A stretch of DNA of 64,000 bases from Daphnia pulex (taxonomy: Eukaryota > Arthropoda > Branchiopoda > Diplostraca > Daphniidae). Location of the stretch: assembly GCF_021134715.1 (NCBI RefSeq), contig NC_060018.1:2046001-2110000 (forward strand), written 5' to 3'. Below, piece by piece: positions 59,181 to 64,000 of this stretch (positions are counted from its first letter, which is position 1; every line of letters starts with the position of its first letter). The position numbers were made by a program, and so were the translations under genes. The notes below the pieces were generated by a model. The model saw nothing but the letters and a program-made list of their open reading frames with translations, was not told the origin of the DNA and did no database searches.

Positions 59181-60530
59181 AAGCCTCAAGAATGCTTTCT
59201 GTAAATAATTTAGAAGCATTGTTTAAAGCTTTTTGAATTCTTCCTTGTCTCTTTCCCATGTCCTTGACTGAATTCTGTAAGAACCTGGATACTTTCAACG
59301 ATATTTTCCTAACATGTATAGTTTTCTGTGTAAAATACTTCAAATTTTGAAGTGCGTTTAATACAGAATTCCGTTTTTTTTTTCATTAACAGTGTTATTG
59401 TTTGGTCATTGATTGTCTACCAAAAACTTTAATAACAACACGGCGTATTATTTAGTTTCTATGAACAGATTAGAGAAACGTGAAAAAGTCGGAGTTATAT
59501 GGTCGAGCTCTGACCATTCGGATTCTTACGTTTACTTTATTTCTTCTTGTTTACGTCTTGTGCTTATTTGTTTTGAAACTGATGTTCCTAGGATGGTAGT
59601 AGTTTCTAGCGTCTCGATAGGACAAATAGTGGAGAGCCTGTCTGCGCATCTGCCACATTTTATGCCTTTGCTTCCGAGTGGATAAAAACCACCACTTTTG
59701 CGCGCTGTCGACTCAGTGTTCAGCAATACACTCAATTGGCAACAGGTGAACCCTAGTATTTTAGATCTTTTCCCACATTGAATTTTAAAAGGTAAAACAT
59801 AGCATTCTCATAGTAAGGAACGTAAATTAAGCTACATTTTTACCGTTCCGTGTATCGTAGAGTGCATGAACTTCTAGATTTCCATTTGATAATACGATTT
59901 TTGTTGTGTTTTGAACTCTTTTGCATATTAATGCAGTAGATCAAGTGCGTCATCATGTTACGCACTGTAGCATAAAAGTGTTTCAGTTCTCTAAAACATT
60001 ACACATCCCCTGCGTGAAAATGTCTTTTATTTCATTTTTTTAAAGAATTTGTTACTACTAATTAGCGAATGGCGGTACGGTATCTTAGATATTGCTGATA
60101 ATAGAGTAACTGTCATTGCGCAACCTGTCAAGGGTAAAGACGAAAAATTGGCTACTTGGATGCTTTACGTCAATTAATAAAGTGCAATCCAATCGGTGGG
60201 AAAAATGTCAATCGATACACATCTGCGCGTCCCCCGGGATCGTGTAAAAGTTTCTGATCAAAACCGGATCTATTTATTTTCCCCAATTGAACGTATAAGA
60301 TGTGTTCGATTCTCAATCCTCAAGTGAATAGCGTAGTTCCGACTGGTTGCCTTTACACCCCCGCGAGTGCTATTTCATGTTCTATTTCTGCAAAAGAAAA
60401 AAAAAGACCAAAACATTGAATCCGTATGTGCTACCTTACTAAAAACTGTTTTTCCCTTTTAAAAAATTAAAATAAATACCAACAAGACAATTAAAAAATA
60501 ATCGTACGGTAATCATTTCTGTTCTATTAG
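59181..60530. other. Intergenic DNA between MND1 and the GPCR
   Basis: No gene found. The GPCR start codon at 60531 directly follows TTCTATTAG, which looks like a splice acceptor, so a non-coding first exon of that gene may lie somewhere in this interval. Confidence 0.5.
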
Positions 60531-63500
60531 ATGCATACCAAATTAGAGGTGGGATGTGAGTTCAACAATTGCACATCGGTTACTTCTCCAGGAGCCAACA
60601 TCGCATCTCCTATAACGTCGTCTCTATTTGGTATTCTAGGTGAGTCTGTGATTGATCGCTATAGAGCACTTTAATCTAGATTGGTACCAATCCTGCCTCA
60701 TGAATGTACTTTTCTCTACTCTATCGATCTGTAACTCTAGCCCTTGTTTGAAGAGTTTCTTGACTCAAAGCTAACGATCGTATTGCCTTAAGAAAGTCAA
60801 TCCACTATTTTTACGGAGAAAAATATTTTTCTCTAGTCATGACGAAGTCCTAGTTGGCTTGTATTTATTCACCTTCCGCAAATAGCAGTTAACTAACGAA
60901 TGGTTAGGACAAAGGAAATGAGAAAAATCTCGAGAGACCATAACACGAGCTTCTCATTTTCATGGTGTCATAAGATAATTAATCTAAAAAGTAATTGGAC
61001 TTTTTTTTATGTATAGGTAATGCAATAGCGCTGGTTACTGTACACCAAATGAAGCTGGAAAGACATAGGACAGTGTTCTTCGTCTTTATCGCTGGATTGG
61101 CTTTCGCTGATCTTGTTGGGATATTCCTTACGACCTTTCCCGTTCTGCTTGTTTATAGTCACGGTTACTACTTTGGCGGAGTAAGAGATTCAACTAATCT
61201 TTCTTTTTTTAAAATATTATTATTGTTATATTAGGAACAAATCTCACATTGCGTCATTCTGGTACAGAGGTACCAACTGAGGCACTATGGTATGCAATCT
61301 TGATGGCCAAAGCCTCTTATAGGCTAAATCTAAACATTGGGTCAATTTATATTCCAACGGAATCATTCCGATGGAAATCTATCTCGCTGCCTTCGAGACT
61401 CGCCTGCAAAATAAAGGAGGGTTAGCCGGTTGGCCTCAAGATTTATAAAAATGTTGAATTTATAGCGAAATACGGGTCGGCATGGCCGGCCTTCTGTAAG
61501 CCACCGCGATCAAAAAGAATTTAAACTAGGCTTTTGGGTAACACCCACACTATACACTTTTGTGGGCGTATAGTAGCATCACGTTCCGTTTTTCGATATT
61601 TGTGATGAAAAATACAGACGCGGGTATTGACGTTCGTAAAAGCCATAGGGCCGTACTAAAAGTTGAGCAAAAGAAAGGAAACAGATGCGCTGTTTTTTTA
61701 GAAATAGAACGCCACCGCGTTTGACGATGAGTCGTAAAGTTATGAGGGATGACGCCATTAAATTCATCAATCATTGATTGATGAAAACTTTTACTTCAAA
61801 ACATGCGCTGTCAAATGGCGATTTCCTCAGCCGATGATGTGCAACTACCACGCATTCACCATGGTGACTTTCGGAATCTTAACTCCCATGGTAAAATTTT
61901 ACTATAATAAGTCGCAAGTATACCAATTCATATCCTATTCTTTGTGAAAAGATTGCTTGTGCTATGTCGCTAGAACGGTATTTTGGAATACGACACGGAT
62001 ACTTCTACATGCTTCATTTCAGCCCTCAAAGAGCTAGGTTTGTAATCAGAGCCCTTATTTTTTTAAAGTTAAAAAAAGTTCTGCAATTTTCTGTATTCTG
62101 TCCAGAATGGCATTACTGAGCCTGTGGCTTGTGGCTATCATTTTCTCGGCCCTTCCTATCTTTGGGTTTGGCCAGTACGCTATTCAATATCCGGGAACTT
62201 GGTGCTTCCTCAACCTTCATCCGGAAAACGCAATCGATGCAGCTTATTCGATTACATTCGCTGTCCTCAACTTACTTCTTATTGGTGTTATGATCATATG
62301 CAACATTGGAGTGCAATGTAAGTAAATAATTTATGAGGGTATTCTCATCACTCACACGTCACTATTCTCACACAAAAAGGCTTTCTTCACCAACATCCCA
62401 TCGGTTATGTTATAAAGGACATTCTTTTATAGTTATTTCAATATCGTACGTCACTTGGATGTGTTTCTACGCCATTGATTTTCTAAAAAGTGCCTGTTTG
62501 GGGTTACTCTACTTAAATGGAATGAAAACCCTTTGGTATCGATTGAAACATTAAATATTTCAAAGCGACGCCTTCAGCGCTATCGATTTTCTAATCCCTC
62601 AGTCCACTGTACCAATAAAAATATGCCCGGTCTATGAAAGCAAACATTCGATAAACGCACGTCTTTTCAATCTCAACAAGAATAAGTTAAAAAAAAATAT
62701 ATGACACGACGAAAAGATACGAATCAATTGTGGTTCTTTCCATTTTCGTTCAGGCACTTTGGTGGCACTACGCTGTCAACGAAGCTCGGCGGATCGGGCG
62801 GATCGTTTCCGTCGGACCCACCGCAGTCCACAGCAGGAGGAACTAGAAGTGCAAATGATGTTCGTCCTCCTTGCCATCACTATTGTCTTTACTTTGTGCT
62901 GGACACCCCTACAAGTAATGAAACTAAGCCCGCAAACCTAGTATATCACGAGTATCCTAGCAATCAATTGTTTCGATCTAGTTTCAGATATTAAAAAACC
63001 AATTCTACGAGCACAAAACGGCATCTGACCATGCTGGAGACTTGCTGGCTATCCGACTGGCTTCCATTAACCAGATAATAGACCCTTGGGTCTACATTCT
63101 CTGCAAAAAGGTGATAGCCTTACAATGTTTGGTGATTTATCACACAATGTCTTCCTATTCGTCACGCGCCATTTGTCGCTACAGTTATGTTTTCGTAGAG
63201 GGTGCACTTGCTGGAAGACAAATTGGGGTTCCATCAAACGCAGTCTGAGTCAGAAAGAGTTTATTGGCACCTCATCGCTCCGTTCGGCCTTGGTACACTT
63301 TCGAGCACAAGTAACTTTACAATTACATTCGCTCCATTCAACAGAAAATTTACGTTTCTTATACTCTACAGCAACCACCGACAAGGTCGGCAAGTCGCTC
63401 GTGTTCCCGATGTCGACAAAAACGAGTAGAAGTAGAGGTGGAAGCTGGTGAAACTGTTAATCTGGGTGAAGTTAACCATTTCTCCTCAAGTTTGAGCAAC

Positions 63501-64000
63501 GCTGTAATTGGCTACGACTCGACCAGTAAAAGTACTTCATTGCCCAACAACGCTAGCCCCGCTCCTACCGCAATTCTAATAAGTGGCTCAGAGGGAGGCA
63601 CAGAAAGCTCCGCAAGTCACGAGATTCCTATTCCGATTTTTACATCTTCCCAATACTCAATTCAACGTCGAAGAACTCGTTCCACACCGCGTTCAAGTAG
63701 ACAAGAAGAGCGTCAGCCTCCAGCTGCAGATTTAACTGACACCATGACCAACGCGAATAACATGTCGAAAGCAAGGATTTTTTCTAATGATGGCGGTAAT
63801 TTACATAATTATAAATTATCTAGCAATTTCTTTCAAATTTACTTGAAATTTAGGAGAAGAAAAAGTTTCTGCGATTGGGCGACGTCGTCACTCTTGGTGT
63901 TGTTCAAACGGCCGTTTTCCTATGACAGTGAAACGATTCGCTACTCAAAGTACTCAAACCATCGATGAAACACAAACAAAATATTCAAGAACAAATATAA
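60531..64000 (+). CDS. Prostaglandin E2 receptor EP4-like GPCR, 3' end outside window
   Basis: Exons 60531-60639, 61017-61180, 61831-61890, 61952-62037, 62106-62317, 62754-62914, 62988-63110, 63185-63310, 63372-63795 and 63854 to beyond 64000 join in phase, giving more than 535 residues. Class A features specific to prostanoid receptors are visible: TM1 GNAIALV, TM2 GLAFADLVG, TM3 end MSLERY (ERY for DRY), the ECL2 signature PGTWCF, and TM7 LLAIRLASINQIIDPWVYIL. In TM7 the Arg that binds the prostanoid carboxylate is kept, and DPWVY replaces NPxxY. A long Ser/Thr-rich cytoplasmic tail with RRRTRS clusters follows. Closest in wording to EP4 (Gs-coupled PGE2 receptor); ligand not provable from sequence. 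An alternative reading without the last intron stops at 63968. Confidence 0.88.

Noticed and set aside
61240..61800. Minus-strand frames and small inverted repeats in the GPCR second intron
   Set aside because: Short, no recognisable product; flanking GPCR exons splice over them in phase.

Overview
The window is eukaryotic nuclear DNA with many short introns, GT-AG splice sites (plus a few GC-AG), AT-rich introns and no prokaryotic signals. The proteins are arthropod-like. A tyrosine-rich repeat protein family and the close gene packing make a branchiopod crustacean such as Daphnia the most likely source; that is an inference, since no database was searched. All gene models were built by hand from reading frame, splice consensus and recognised protein families. 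For every multi-exon gene the exon phases were checked and are consistent, except the 3' end of the diacylglycerol lipase gene.

Layout. 1-7231: low-complexity non-coding DNA with no recognisable gene. 7911-12647 (+): a piRNA-pathway Tudor protein with RRM, MYND finger and four Tudor domains, flanked by two diverged copies of a ~330 bp direct repeat (7232-7550 and 14179-14521). 12648-22703: a repeat-rich interval with small inverted-repeat elements, an internally duplicated non-coding stretch and two decayed copies of a tyrosine-rich secreted protein gene (-). 22704-23627 (+): MCTS1. 23962-33991 (-): a 31-exon ABCC/MRP multidrug transporter. 34615-35828 (+): PIH1D1, head-to-head with MRP. 35829-40653: no gene seen. 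40654-49551 (+): sn1-specific diacylglycerol lipase alpha. 50817-54863 (-): an SNX25/snazarus-type sorting nexin. 55720-57106 (+): a retinol-dehydrogenase-like SDR. 57189-57982 (-): NAA50. 58424-59180 (+): MND1. 60531 to beyond the right edge (+): a prostanoid EP4-type GPCR, partial.

The most interesting signal lies in the MRP gene. It carries two tandem alternative-exon clusters. One has three copies of exon 22 (221, 221 and 218 nt, same phases), where reading frame forces the choice of exactly one copy. The other has two versions of exon 13: 147 nt uninterrupted, or 115+32 nt split by an intron. Introns of the exon 22 cluster carry three copies of a 14-15 nt sequence, the middle one inverted, so that one RNA element can pair with either of the other two. 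This is the layout expected of competing RNA stems that enforce mutually exclusive splicing.

The genes are mostly unrelated housekeeping or signalling genes packed head-to-head or tail-to-tail. MRP (export of conjugates and eicosanoids), DAGL (lipid mediator synthesis) and the EP4-like receptor (lipid mediator sensing) share a lipid theme, but nothing in the sequence shows that this is more than chance.
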